Shown here: one piece after another, positions 51,292 to 64,000 of the stretch
Numbering within the stretch: position 1 is the stretch's first letter
Layout: every line of letters starts with the position of its first letter
From: Numida meleagris
Taxonomy: Eukaryota > Chordata > Aves > Galliformes > Numididae
Direction: 5' to 3'
Assembly (NCBI RefSeq): GCF_002078875.1
Contig: NC_034410.1
Coordinates: 81,305,327-81,369,326, forward strand
DNA: 64,000 bases
Program-made: the position numbers and the translations under genes
The notes under the pieces: generated by a model
What the model was told of the DNA's origin: nothing
Seen by the model: only the letters and a program-made list of their open reading frames with translations
The model's database searches: none

Positions 51292-51765
51292 ATGCTTTTT
51301 TACAATGACATTTACACACAAAAACCTGTCTTTGAAGTTTCCTCAGCTGAACTGAAACTAAACAGTGTTTTATTTCCCTTCCTCCCCTCCCCCCCCCACA
51401 CTTATTTCATGCAGCAAACAGCATTTCCTGGATGTTTGAATAAAACAGACTTAGGAGGAAGTCTGGGTTTGTCGTTCCACTCCAAGGAGCACTTTGATGC
51501 ACCACTTCTTTGCCTACATAGCTCTGAAGCAAGAAGAGCCAGTATATTGCCTGTCCCTCAATACCTCAGAGAGCTCAGGAAATTTTTCCAGCCGGAACGG
51601 GAAATACAAAGCATGAGACATCTGTATGTTGTGGAATTCACCAGTCACACAACATTTATGAACCATGACAGTTCAGAAACATTCTCTCACCACTCTACAA
51701 GACAATTTTCACCTAAGTTGACCTGGACTATTCATGAGTTACATTTAGATATGTTAGAACTTTAA
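51292..51765 (+). other. Open frame of 157 codons, no recognised product
   Basis: The second-longest open frame in the window; the longest is the CR1 one. The predicted protein has no recognisable domain, signal peptide, membrane segment or repeat. It includes a low-complexity stretch (PFLPSPPHT) encoded by a C-run and a His/Ser/Thr-rich tail. At this AT content a run of this length is roughly what chance gives about once on two strands of 64 kb, by my rough estimate. No CpG-rich promoter is seen upstream. I regard it as probably non-coding. Confidence 0.2.
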
Positions 51766-54700
51766 AACTCCAAGAAATGTAAAAACATACACTTTTTTTT
51801 TTTGTTTCGAGTGTGGGATTTTTTGGTCTTTTTTGTTTCTTTGCTTTAATGGATCTGTAGTACAGTCTGGTACTTTTCCACACACCAAGGATAAAAAGCC
51901 AAGGAAAACACATTGCTTACAGATACTCAGTTGCTACAATGCTCAAAGCGTGTCACCTGAGCATGAGGAAGGTATTATAGGTAAAAATCTTGCATCTACG
52001 TGACAGAAGATTACTTCCGTTGTAACTAATCATCTCAAAAGCTGGATACATTAAGTCATCTAAAGGTACCCAAAGTTGAAACCCTTTTTTTTCCCCTCAT
52101 TTCAAGCATTCTTCAATTAGATTTAGTAGTTTGTTCATCAGCGAAAGCACAATTGAAAAGTTGCTTAAGAAGTAGCCTTGAATCTTGACTGCCGAAGACT
52201 GTTTGAGAGAATAGAAATCAAGATATTGTAGTATTCATTCTTGAGGCAGATCCTTACCCTTGTTGACTCTCAAAACTGGAAGACAAAGGAAGGAGGGACT
52301 TTTTAGAAGCAGATCAATGAAATTTATCAAAGTGGTTACCTGACCAATTTTTGTGTTGTTTTGCTAATAATATCAATAGGGTCTAGTTTAACTAATTCAA
52401 AAGATATAGCAAAGGAGACTTAACTGTCTTTAAGAAACAGCGCTTCTGCTCTCATTCTGATATTGTTATTCTTTTGGTCTGAGAATCATGCTAACAGAGA
52501 CGAGTTTTCTCATAACTGCAGAAATCCTCAGAAACAGATGGAAAGAGTAAGTTATTTTCTCTCAGCATTCAACATTTTAACATTTACCTGTAAGTTAAAA
52601 TCCATTTATAAAAAATGCATTGTCATTTTATACTAATCATTGGCAAAGTTCAGGATGATACACAGATGAAATGAAATCGATCAAGATGTCACTTTTTCGA
52701 ATTAAACACCTGACTCATTCACTGCATCTCCAGAGTACAGCTTCATAACAATAACAGATTCAGCTTTGCCTGTTACTTCCATTGTTCCCCCTTATTAGAT
52801 ACAAATTATTAATGCAATAAGGAGAAACTCATCTCAGAATTACAATTAAATCTGAAGCAGATGAGGTTTCAGGAACAAAAGCAAAATAGGAGAAAACACA
52901 AATGTATAAAGTTGTTAGGAAGTTGCCTCAAAGTGACTTAAGAAAGTTTGGCTCTCTTTAATGAAACTCATCTATTTTGAAATAAGTATGAGTCCTCAAA
53001 CAAAGACCTAGTACAATTTCTTCCATACAACAGCGGCTAGATAAACAAACAAACAAAGAAGCAAACAAACTAGAGCAATGGGATGGGAAATGTGAAAACA
53101 GAAGTTTTGTGACAAGATAGAAACACTTCCCTGTAGTTTGATACAATTACCGACATAAATCCCTCCACAGCAGGATTTTATTTTAAGGTTTCTTTGGCAG
53201 CACTTTTCCTCAAAAAGGAAAATCTATAGTGCTACACCACTTCTTACTAAAAAATCTGCATAATCCACAGTAACAATTTGTTATGGTCTCCTTCCACTTT
53301 CAGAAACAGACAACTTCTTTTTAGGACAATTTGAGCAAGTCTATCAATGTATTTTTTTTTTCCCCGTTTTTCCCCTCAGTCAATGGAGAATAGCACCGGA
53401 CAGGCCACTTGCACAGAAGAAATGGATGCAGCCCACCTCAGAAGTTTTGTGCCCAGCATCAGCACTGCACTTTTTTTTTTTTTTTTTTAAATCAGAGTGT
53501 ATGGAGTGGTGAATCAGCATCAAAGAATGATGGTAAGGGAAGCTTGGCTCGTGTGATTCTTATAGTTGCTTCAGAGGCAAATAATTGCTTTAGCATAGAA
53601 CAATGTTGTGCAGGTATAGATAAAGGTAGTATAAGCAAAAGTATTCCAGCTTATAGAATAATTCAAATTCTGTCACTCCCCTGTGGAAAGGAGCTGTCTT
53701 TAGAGCGAGCCAGAAGAAAAGTGCGCTGGAAGACCACACAAAAAAGGAAGAAACTCTAATCAAGGAAAGTAACTCCAGAAGTTAAAGTCTGTTGTCTACA
53801 GAGAAAAAGAAAAAAGATGACAAGCTTGATGTATAGAACAGTTTTTGCATAATTCTTTCTCATAAGAGATACATCATTTATTACCTCTACTACAGTTTAT
53901 GCTAATTAGAGCAAATTCCTTTTGAACTGCTGATTATCTATGGATATGAGTTATGTCTACATTCTCATTTCCTCTGAATAGAGCACACCAAGTATGATGG
54001 AAACTATTAGAAAAAAAACATTTAATATCAGTCAAACAAAACAAGGGAAGTTATTTCCTGTTCTGATGGCTATTATTCATGGTAAAGGAATTCTGTTGCC
54101 CAGAAATTATAATCACTTCAAGGAAGTCTTATCTCAGGCCCTAACTTGGACAACTACAGTTCAAATTCTATAATTTTTCTGGATACAAAGCTCTGCCCTT
54201 AATAAATATGGTTTTAAATTTACTTCACACATGCACAAAAATAACATTAAGCTTTTACAGAGGAGAAAAATACAGAAATAGCACTATAAAACCAGTTTAG
54301 CTGAAATGAACATCAAATGTCAGTGACTGCATTTCTTTGCACAATATTTTCAAAAAAATATGAAATGCCGACCCATCACCACAGAGCAATGTTTGCTATT
54401 CGCATTGAGAATATCATTATACCTTCATTCACGTAGAATCAACATAAAAAGCACCACATTACGTACTCAGTCTGCAGTTTTGAATCTCCACATGCCTTTC
54501 CTCAGGTCATTAGTCTTTTACCATTGGTTCAAAAATTGCTATATAATCAGAAATACATGAGCACATATATAGCTCCCTGAAAGGAATATATTTTCATTAT
54601 ACACCAAATACTAATAAATATCTATCACTGAGGAGAAAAAGACTGCTTAGCAGAAGGACATTGCAGACTAATCAAGGTGTCCTTGGCTGACTTGCAGTGC

Positions 54701-57700
54701 TATTTCGTGTAATGAGGACCATGACAAAGTTTGTGTTCCAAAACATTTTATGTCATTTTAACCTTGCCACAAGCAGCAAGGTTGTTGTTTATCAATCCAG
54801 TCAAAACCATTAACTTTGAAAAGCTAAGAGCTAAAAAATTACATTACTGAACTCAACAAAATACCAGATGTTAATACATAGGCTCTTTAACCAAATTCAT
54901 TACTCAGACTACACATCATAGACTTCAGAGTAGCACCAGCTTTTCAGGACACTGCTCTGTATATTAAAGAACTGATGCAAATCTGAAGCATCCTATCTGA
55001 AACAAACTAGTTGACCACAGGAAAATTTCAATTGCTCCAAAAAAAAAAAAAAAAAATCAACAGTATAGAATGTTGTAGGACAGAGACGAAAGAGGGGAAA
55101 TGATCTTATCCATTATTCATTGTTCAACTGTTTATGTTCTGTATCAATGGTTTCCAAATTTTTTATTATACATTACTATTAATAAAAACAAGAAAAAAAA
55201 TCAGCACACAAACCTTAGTATACTTATTTCTTCAAAAATTACACACATCTGGAACTGTGAGAAAATATTCTGTGTACATTATAAAACAAAAAAATGAAAA
55301 GGATAACAATGAAATAAACAATATTTTGGTTTTTTTTTTTTATTTTTAACTTAGTGTTTCCCCCAGAAAAAATCTCCACTTGTCACTCTTCCATTTGTGT
55401 TTCTTTTCATGGAGAACTAAACGATCAAATGTGCTTCACTGTATCTGCAGTCTTGGTTTAATTCTTTGCAACACAGTGATTTACAGATCTGTTTCAAAAT
55501 TCAGCTGACTTTTTTTTTTTTTTTTTGCTAAATTCTTGTCATATTTGATTAAGTCACTAGTGTTTTTCTATCTCAGCATGGCTGACTTGTTCTGGGAGTA
55601 GAATTTCCTGCCACTTTCTTGTTGTTTGCTTGCACAAAAAACATTATTAGTATTATCTTCAGTCCAGTTTCTTCTAAAGACACTTGCCCATTTCATGAAG
55701 GTTCTTTTCATTAAAACTAAATAATACGCAGAATGTGAACAAATGAGTGAAAATGCCACTGCCAGCTGCTTTGTGCTTTGGATCACCCACTCTTCCCTCA
55801 GGATACCTCATGTACCATACTTGATACATCTGATGTACAGACTGAGTGAGGGTACCAGTTCCAAGTCATATATTAAATGGAAAATATTAAATAATATTAA
55901 TCATATTTTAGATACACAGATAAATATATATAAATAGAAGTTCTAGTATTTCCTTCCTGCACCACAACGGATCATCCTGCAGACCCCCACAGGGTGCGAA
56001 CAACTCCTTTGGGGACTGCTGCTCTATTTAATTCTCCAAACTATATTTATTATCCAAGGAATGACAACATATTACCTAATATACTTCATGCTTGGTGGGG
56101 ATTTTAGCTGCATGTAGCTCCTCCACAACACCTGTCATGAGCACACCTCAAAACATCTCATCATGGAAGCAGCACGAGTCATTCCTATTCCAGCCATTGT
56201 GAATTAAGGTTCAAGTATGCAAAATTAATTGAACTAAGTTACCACTGATGCCATTGGAAAGACCATAAACAGCATACAGTTCTGAGCTGGACACTGCTGG
56301 GGACCAATGCTCCATTTAATTATCAGCTTCAGAATGTAATGACACCCACAAAAAAAATACCTACAGCAAGACAATTAAGGAATTAACATTAAGCATGGCA
56401 AGAGTTTTCATAATTAAAAATAAACAGAAGACATCCAAGATGGGTCTGTTTTCTCTTAAACTAAACTAAGTCTGACTCTCAGATAGTAAAAAAAAAACAA
56501 ACCACACACCTGAGAAAGACTGGCAGATATCAATAGAACATCAGAGTCCCTCTTTCTCATAGCCCTTTTGTCCCTCTTTACCAATTTCTCCAATTGAAAG
56601 CCTGTACTACATTAAGAGCAGGTATTTAAATTACTTATGTCTCTCAGAATTCACCCTCAATTTCTTGAAGTGTTTGTTCCCTCTGCTTTAACATATCTAA
56701 ATCACTAAACAATCTGTGACTTTTCTGTGGCACTAAATATTCCTAACTTATTTCCAGAAAATTCATTAAAACCCATTCCTTGTCATATTCTACCTAAACA
56801 TATTCTCCAGCTGAATCCTTATTTAGGAATCAGTCCATCAGTCCTCTTTGTTCTGAAAGCTCTTGTAGATCTGGAACAGGGACTGTCATTCAGGGTGCCA
56901 TCCCTATGTGTTATTAAGTAGTAAGGGAAAAAAGCAGTCTTTCTGACTACTATCATAATTAAGCCAATATCATCTCAAATAGAAGGACATCCGAAGAAGT
57001 AATGCCCTATGAATATACAAATGCTTTTATGGGATAGGAAAGAAAAAAGTTCCACTCAAAACTGGTTTGCTTTAACCAATACCATTACCTTAAATTGAAT
57101 TTAAACACATCTTGATTTATGAATCAGAAATATACGCTTGGTCTTAGAATAACATGCAAACAGTAAAACCTGGTATCCATGGAGAGCATTACCAAAGTCA
57201 GCCAACAGTAGCAGGGACTGGTACAGTTTTATACAAACTCAGCAGCAACCTACAGTACATAATTTATAAGATGGAGTCTTTGGTGGTCTCAAGCACTGAG
57301 CTGAGCTTGCAAAAAAAAACATGATCTTGCCAGATATACATTATGACCTCTCTACAAATATCTTAGGTTTTGAAATCTTGTATTCTTTAGACAAAATGTA
57401 ATGAGCCACAACTAAGGAATACTTAGCTCTGCTAACAAAAATTGTAGTAAAAATAGTTCTACTTCATGAAATTCACAAGCTTAGACTCTTCCTTTCCACT
57501 GTACAGTTGAGAAATTTGGCAGTACACCTCTAGTGGTATATATTAGCACCAAACCTGTAGTAGAAGCAGAGGAGAAATGGAGGGCTTCAGAAGGAAGGAA
57601 GGATTTTTTGTCAATTTACTCCTAAAAGATGCGATTACTGTACCATTTCAAAATAACAGCTACTTGCTAAACTACTTCATATCTTGTTTTTGATGCATGT

Positions 57701-58173
57701 AACTACTCTCAGTATGAAATACCTTGAAAGAATACAGGACTATTTTAGCAGCAGTTTTGTCAGATGTAGACTACAAAAGGCCAGAAGATAACCTCATCTC
57801 AAGCAAATGAGATGGTAACTAGAGGCATAATCAAATGTGCAATTTCTAAAGCCTGCATAATATTAAATGTACACACAAGAAATTTTACTGTATAGAACAG
57901 TAATGGTGTGCTACACCACACAGGCCAGCAGTTCCACAGAATAATGAAAATAAGGTCTCAGAGTGATATTGCTTATATTTTCAACATCAACCAAAATACA
58001 TATTATCAGAAGAAAAAAAATAGTCAGTTCTTCATACAGCCACCAAGTTCAAGAAGTGAGGATCATGCGTGCTGGCTCACTAAATAAATGTGTCATATGG
58101 ATAGGATCCAAAGCCCTCTCATGACAGACAATAAATTTGACAATCAAGCCTTTGAATATCATTAACTGGGATT
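51766..58173. other. Unassigned non-coding sequence with simple repeats
   Basis: Contains an AAAC/AAAG-rich tract (53042-53071), T runs (53471-53488 and 55510-55526) and an A run (55039-55056). The 116-codon plus frame at 53409-53759 is broken by the T run into a poly-Phe segment and has no known domain. Confidence 0.5.
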
Positions 58174-58193
58174 AAAAAAAAAAAAAAAAAAAA
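58174..58193. repeat. Poly-A run (20 nt)
   Basis: Twenty A residues with no recognised element upstream. Confidence 0.9.
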
Positions 58194-61100
58194 GAGTATC
58201 GACTAAAGCTTTTGATAGCGGCACTCATACTCATATGCCATCAAGATTACTTAGGAAATTGATGTTCAGTATTTCACTCATTAGTATCTCTCAAGGCCTT
58301 CTTAGCCAGCAACACTGCAGAATTCCTGTCCCTTGTACAGCTGAGCTCTTAAACTTCGTTCTTTATAGAAAATCTCCAGGAAAATATCCTACTGTAGTGC
58401 ATGAGTAAGTGGTGCAATTTTCCTAAATTGTTTTAAATTATCCCATGTGCTAACTCCATCTTACCTGTACATAATAGTAAAGTAAATCTGCTGATGATCT
58501 CATATTTGTATGTGTCATCACTAGTAATTGTTTTTTTTTTCTTCCAACTTATGAATACCAGAAAGTTACAATTTGCTAGAAGAGTCCAATTTATCTCTTG
58601 GATAAATAACCTCTTTTGCAAGAGGACTATTTCAGGTACAAATGTATACCAGCCACGATACTAAAAATATATATAGCTTTATAGTTCTTGAGTATGAGAA
58701 GAGAGTAGGTTTAATTTGTTTGATGTCATCTATACAACTTGTATACCATCACTCTTCCAACAGTAAGTAATATAAAATACTAGTAATAGCATACATTTCA
58801 CTAGGTTCAGCTAATTAAGATGTATATATCACAGAAAGAAACAAAACTCGCAGTTTTCTCAGCTTCTCTTAAGAAAGAAAAAGAACTTTCAGAAAAGAGG
58901 CAGCTTTTTAAATAGCGATTAGGTATCACTTTGCAAATGCCATCCACTTAATGAGTCCAAATTGAGGGAACAGGGACATGACTGCTGCAGCCAAAAGGCT
59001 CAGAGGGTATTTTCATAGTTACTACAGCAAGATAAAAGTAACTTTCAACCTGGAAGACAATCCCTCTCCTGATGTTTATTTCCACCAATCTCTGTAACAT
59101 ACATTCCCTGAGAAGTCACACTACCAATCACTCTTCATAGTCAAAATAGTGCTGTGAGAGAGGTACTTGCGCATGGCTGTCGCAGGCCCAAGCACATGCA
59201 CTCCTTTACTTCAGCAACCTTCCGTGCATGAGCTCCCTTTAAGCACCTTGTCTTTTTGGTGGCCAACAGCTGCACGGCCTCAGCTTCAATGCCACTTCTT
59301 TACACATAAAGGCCTGATCTAAAAGGTTGTTTCTAGAGTGCTTCTGTTTTCTGTTTTTATCAACGAATCACCATTACAAAGTAGCAATTAACCTAACGGC
59401 CATGAATGATTCGGGATGAAAAATCAATGAATGATACACATGGTAAAGAAAAGCTTTCTGCTTCAGTCTTGCTTTCTTCAAGAAGCAGCATTAAGAAGTT
59501 CTAGGAACGGCAAACAGATGCCAGAAGAACTACAGACGTGAAGAGATCACCCCCCATTAAATTCAAGTAACATGCCTTAGATTAAATTGTATCAGCATTT
59601 AGCTAGCTTCTTCAGAGTGCAATTTGATACACCAGTTATGACAAAGGGCACAGCAAAAACAGTCCTGGAGTTTCAAAAAGTTGTTCACCAGTACCTTTCT
59701 TCAGACTTAAAGTAAGCCTATAACATCACCTTCAATGCATTAGGTTTAAATTAATGAGTCTGAATATGACTATCTCACATACAAGTGTCTCATCTACCAC
59801 CAGATTTTTAGAGATCATCAGAAGCTTAAAACAAACAAATAAACAGCAACAAAAATGCCTTCTTCTGAATTCTTTTATCTCAGTGGGTATACACAAGAGC
59901 ACCATATAAGCTAAGCATGGACAACTGATGAGGGTTCGTGTAAAATAACTTCATTACAGTCTTGCAGCATGTAAATTTATATGTTTTATTATTATTATTT
60001 AGTAATGCATGTGATGCTGTTTAAATCAACTTCTAAATTAAACGTACTTACCATTCTTTGTCATTTACCTACACTGAACTCAACAGTTCAGGACTATATA
60101 CACTCAGTAGGACTCTACATTAACTAGCATCAGATATTCACTCTTCAAGACAATTTCCACTTAAGTTACAAACTGTGCCTTAATTTTCAGATCATTCCTC
60201 TTGGTCTTTCCAGATGCTCTGTTTTCTTCCTGAAATATCTGGAAACCTTGAAAAAGAGTACCAAGGATGAGTCTGATTCTCAGGGAAGACTGAGCTCCTC
60301 CTTTATGCAGCAGGAGCTGTGACTCACACAGCTACTCTGGCAGCAGACTTAGAATTACTCTGTATCAACTGATGTCTCTGCTTGCCTAAGCACTCCTCTG
60401 CTGTTTCAGTGCAAAACAAAGTAAGTGAGCCTCAGTATAGAGTGGGAGGAGATGGCTATATATAATGACTCATTCAAAATACACAAAAACAGTAAAATTC
60501 TAGAACAAATGAGAAACTAGTTTACAGACCTTCAACTCAATAAAAGACTGAAGCTTTACCACAGAAAATCTGTTTTCCTCTACAAATTCCAAGTAATTAG
60601 AAAGTAGCATCTACTCTCCTATAGAATTGAAAATACTCAATATGATTCATGATTATAGGAGAAAGAGTCAATCAGCCCTACAGATTCTGGCCTACATTAT
60701 TTAAACAAAGCAATCTCTCAAACATTAAACACTTATTTTTCTTCTTCCAGGTGAATGGTGCAACTATTAGTCTACCAAGTGAGCCTTATCATCGATACCT
60801 TGAGGAGTAATGTACCCCAAGCCAGTATGCTCCTTCTTTCACCTTTTCAACTGGCCAGCCCACTCTACAGAGCAGGCAGAATGCTTCTCAGTCCAGACAT
60901 ACAGGAATTATGACAAAGTCTTCTCCCACCCTGCTCCTACATGCTTTCATCTAGTGGTCTTTATCAGTGTGATTACTAATTCTGATGTCACTGGGAAAGC
61001 CTTGTGACTCTGCTACCACATAGTTTCTCAGCCTAGGATTCTTTACTTAACTGAGTAAAGAAAAAAGGAATCATTATTTCATTTACAGTATCTTCCAAAT

Positions 61101-62188
61101 GTTTCACAGTGAACAGAATATTAGTGAAATAACATTAGTACGAGAAGAACAGTCTCTACACTATTTCTCTTCTTCCTCTCAAAATGCCACTCTACTTATA
61201 CTAAAGAAATCATTTATCAGACTTCTATCCTGTAGCCAACAGCTACCAACTCCAGAGAACAGTCTTTCCAAACTGCTCTTGCTTTAGAGAAATACCAACA
61301 CAGAGAGCTCCAGTGAAATGGTTTCTGCATAAAGCCAGCTGATAGGATGTTAAAAAGAGAGATTAAAATAAAGACGATCTGAGTGATACTACTTTAACGA
61401 GCATTTAAAAATATCATCAAGTACAGGAGTATGCTTATGTTTCCTGATATAGTAGTTTGGAAACCATAAGAGCAAGAGATTGTTTATTCCAAAAAAACAT
61501 AATTGTTTGGCTTTCATTTGCTAATGTTCTTATAATGAAAATTGGTTAAGAACCATCAGCCTCCTTTCTTCTCCAAGTTAAGTTCCCAGACAACCCATCC
61601 AGACTTCAGAGCAAATTCACTCAAATCTCCACCACAGTAACCTTTAATTTTAACTGGTTAAGCAGAAAACACCATATTTGCCCTTCTGCAGCCACAACTA
61701 GTATCACTGTGTATACTCTCTTCCTCTTAACTAATCCAACTCTACATGAGCAAGCACCAAAACTCAGATTTCTTGCTCTTAAATAGATTAGATCTCTTGC
61801 ATACACATATACCTGTCATTGCAAACACACAGTGTGGGTACAGCTGTTTGTACATTTAGCTATAGCTTGCCCTTTTACAAATCCATCTTTCATTCTCTGT
61901 GCAGGAGAATTACACTGTATAGAGATGGCATCTTCTCACTGTGTAAACTCATTTTTCCAAGAGCACTCAGCATCATCTTTGCTGAACTGACTCACTGGAA
62001 TTTTTCCTACTCCTGTATGGTTACATTGGCTTTGAGGTGCACAGGTGACAACAGTATAGCTTGTTTATTTTTATATATAAATTCTGACACATTGCTGCAT
62101 TACCTTAATTTAAGCTGATGAGCCAAATTACTTTCTCCATAAAGCCTAGTCCTGCTGAAGACAATTAAGTGCATCTGTGAAGCCTCAT

Positions 62189-62191
<3 letters not shown>
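58194..62191. other. Unassigned sequence with a possible terminal exon
   Basis: No complete gene is recognised. A strong splice-acceptor-like site at 60750, with 19 codons and a stop after it, is described in the findings; an AATAAA lies at 61367-61372. A GC-richer patch at 59155-59300 carries no recognised feature. Confidence 0.45.

Positions 62192-62223
<32 letters not shown>
62192..62223. repeat. Poly-A run (32 nt)
   Basis: The longest homopolymer in the window. It could be a slippage-expanded tract or the tail of an old retrocopy. The sequence upstream is not a recognised element, and no flanking direct repeat was found. Confidence 0.95.
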
Positions 62224-62226
<3 letters not shown>

Positions 62227-63693
62227 ATTCCGGCCTGTTAGGCTTACCCACATGTGATGTGAAAAACTGAAGTCACTTACAGATATAAACCAATTAGATT
62301 TTTTAAAGCTTTACCCTATGCTCTAATTCAAACAAATTATACTAAAAGAAAAAGTTATTCTATCCCTTTTGCACTGGCATGGAACATAACACAGGTCATA
62401 GGAGCTGTAACCATCCACCTTGATGTGAAACTAAAACCATAAACCATTATCCTGTTGTAACGACAACAGCATTCTTTCCAGCAGAAATTTACACCTGCTC
62501 AGTACCCATAGCAGCTGCTTAAAGTATCAGAAGTCCCATTTCCAGAACACAGTGTACCTCTGATTTTCTTTTATCTCTATCTATCACCGACCAAGGGCTA
62601 CAGGCAGCTAATTTCTAGAAACACAAGAGTATGGTATACAGAATAAATAAACATGGATGACGCTACATATACCACAGATGAGGCTTTCATTTGTAAAATT
62701 AGGGCTGTATAGGTGAAAGATATGGGATAGTTAAATAATTTTGCCAGTGGAAATTTCTGATGCTGGCAATGGTACATAAATTAGTGCTTCAGCTTGACCT
62801 CCACGTCCAAAATGGAGTTCTCTGAATGACCAATTTACACAATCCTTCTCTTTCTACTTTAAAGCTGAGTACATTGTCTAAAATCACACGCAATAAATAA
62901 GGAATCCTGAAATTTTTTTTTTTTTTACCATTTACATTGTAAATCTTCAAGGTGAACCCCTCTGCATAAACTATAGCAATGCAGATTTCCTGAATTTCCA
63001 GCCAGCACTCCATCTATTAATATTTTCTCTAAAAAAAAAAAATACTGCTACAACAGCTCGTATTTACTCAAAACTACTTCCCTAAACCCGGAAAACAGAT
63101 ACAAAGATGTACACAAACTATTTATAGTAAAAAGTGCAGTGAAGGGAGGCAGGAAAAGGAGTCCATGAAGAAGCATGCCTTTTCACAGGCTTCATAAACA
63201 AGCTTTCGTAATATCATCATCAGTTGAAAAGGTTAAAGAAGCATTATAACATTACAAAACTTTGGCTGGAAGTGAAGAAAACAACATGGTGGCCTTGAAA
63301 GAAAACCCACATTTTCAAGGGTTTACATTAACAAAACAGTGAGCAGAAAAAAAATACACATTGTATTACTCTATTAATGGCTCAAATTACACAGTAATGA
63401 CTAGACTCGGTAATTAGATTGTTGTAGTGTTTGTGGTGTAATAAATTGTTTAAAAAAGGAGATGAAAATGAAGGTATCATGAAGGATACGGGATATCTTA
63501 ATGTGTCTGAGGGGAGTGCTTCCTGACAGATATATAGCTACCATTACTGGTTTAATTATCCCTGGTAATAGTTGGGTGAAAGAATAAACTTCCTGAGGAA
63601 AGATTGTTTTACAACTCTCTAAAATATTCACCAGAAGCCAAACTAAAATCTCCCTGAGGTTATGGTCTTGCCATTCAATGCATGTGAAAGCAC
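62224..63693. other. Unassigned non-coding sequence
   Basis: No gene or mobile element is recognised. Confidence 0.55.
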
Positions 63694-63722
63694 ATTCACA
63701 CACACACACAGACACACACACA
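63694..63722. repeat. (CA)n microsatellite, interrupted
   Basis: CA dinucleotides with one CAGA interruption near 63710. Confidence 0.9.
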
Positions 63723-64000
63723 ATAGCAGCAAGAAAAAGCTTTTTTTATTCAAAGGTATAGCATTACTTTTATAATACTTGTTATCCACTATTGCCATCT
63801 AAAGCTTACTCCCTTAATGCTGATTGGATATTTTTGCTGAGGCATGTAGCAGTGAAGCATGAAGCAGTATTTTCCATCTACTGACATATCAAAAGGTAGC
63901 TTATCGGATCATCTTAGTTTGCCATTTTCCCTGCGTCACGGGTACATTCTTTGGTCAACTTGTCCCTATTCCTTTGGGGAGGGGGCCTTTCTCGTTACAC
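63723..64000. other. Unassigned sequence at the window edge
   Basis: Nothing recognisable. Composition becomes slightly richer in GC in the last 80 bases, and whatever follows lies outside the window. Confidence 0.5.

Noticed and set aside
1..64000. CRISPR arrays, tRNA or rRNA genes, operons, endogenous DNA-virus insertions
   Set aside because: No regularly spaced direct repeats, no recognisable cloverleaf or rRNA blocks, no tightly packed coding genes and no recognisable viral protein blocks in the listed open frames.

Overview
The window looks like non-coding DNA from a bird, most likely a galliform such as chicken. The clearest evidence is a set of CR1 LINE copies that end in the CR1 terminal repeat (copies of ATTCTATG), solo LTRs of avian endogenous-retrovirus type, and a mariner-like DNA transposon remnant that resembles Galluhop. 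The sequence is AT-rich and poor in CpG, with frequent A/T homopolymers. No complete host gene, tRNA, rRNA, CRISPR array or bacterial feature is visible. The window is best read as intron or intergenic sequence of a vertebrate chromosome.

Layout. 1-13 kb: mostly unassigned sequence, with a diverged CR1 3' end at 2.3-2.6 kb, a doubtful CR1 tail at 6.3 kb and a weak CR1-like piece at 12 kb. 13-18 kb: an eroded LTR tail (13.3 kb), a palindrome next to a 12-bp tandem repeat (13.5 kb), a solo LTR with an exact 6-bp target-site duplication (16.4-16.8 kb) and a second probable LTR (17.6-17.9 kb). 22-24.2 kb: a repeat cluster on the minus strand made of a solo LTR, a relatively well-kept CR1 3' end and an older CR1 fragment. 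25.05-25.2 kb: a 77-bp direct tandem duplication. 31.6-33.1 kb: two CR1 pieces on the plus strand in reversed order (reverse-transcriptase to 3' end first, then an ORF1 esterase-like piece). 36.3-38.5 kb: two CR1 3' ends on the minus strand. 44.7-46.3 kb: a CR1 tail and the mariner remnant. 48.1-48.8 kb: an (AC)n microsatellite and a GC-rich LTR-like segment. 49-64 kb: unassigned, with simple repeats, including a run of 32 A at 62.2 kb.

No genes act together here. The only recognisable proteins are fragments of transposon proteins: CR1 pol, CR1 ORF1 and a mariner transposase. All are broken or truncated. A few short segments have convincing splice-site architecture and protein-like reading frames, notably 35351-35442 (+), 60751-60810 (+) and 41371-41467 (-). 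They are listed as findings rather than genes, because strong polypyrimidine-AG sites also arise often by chance in sequence this rich in T runs. I found no convincing new biological system.
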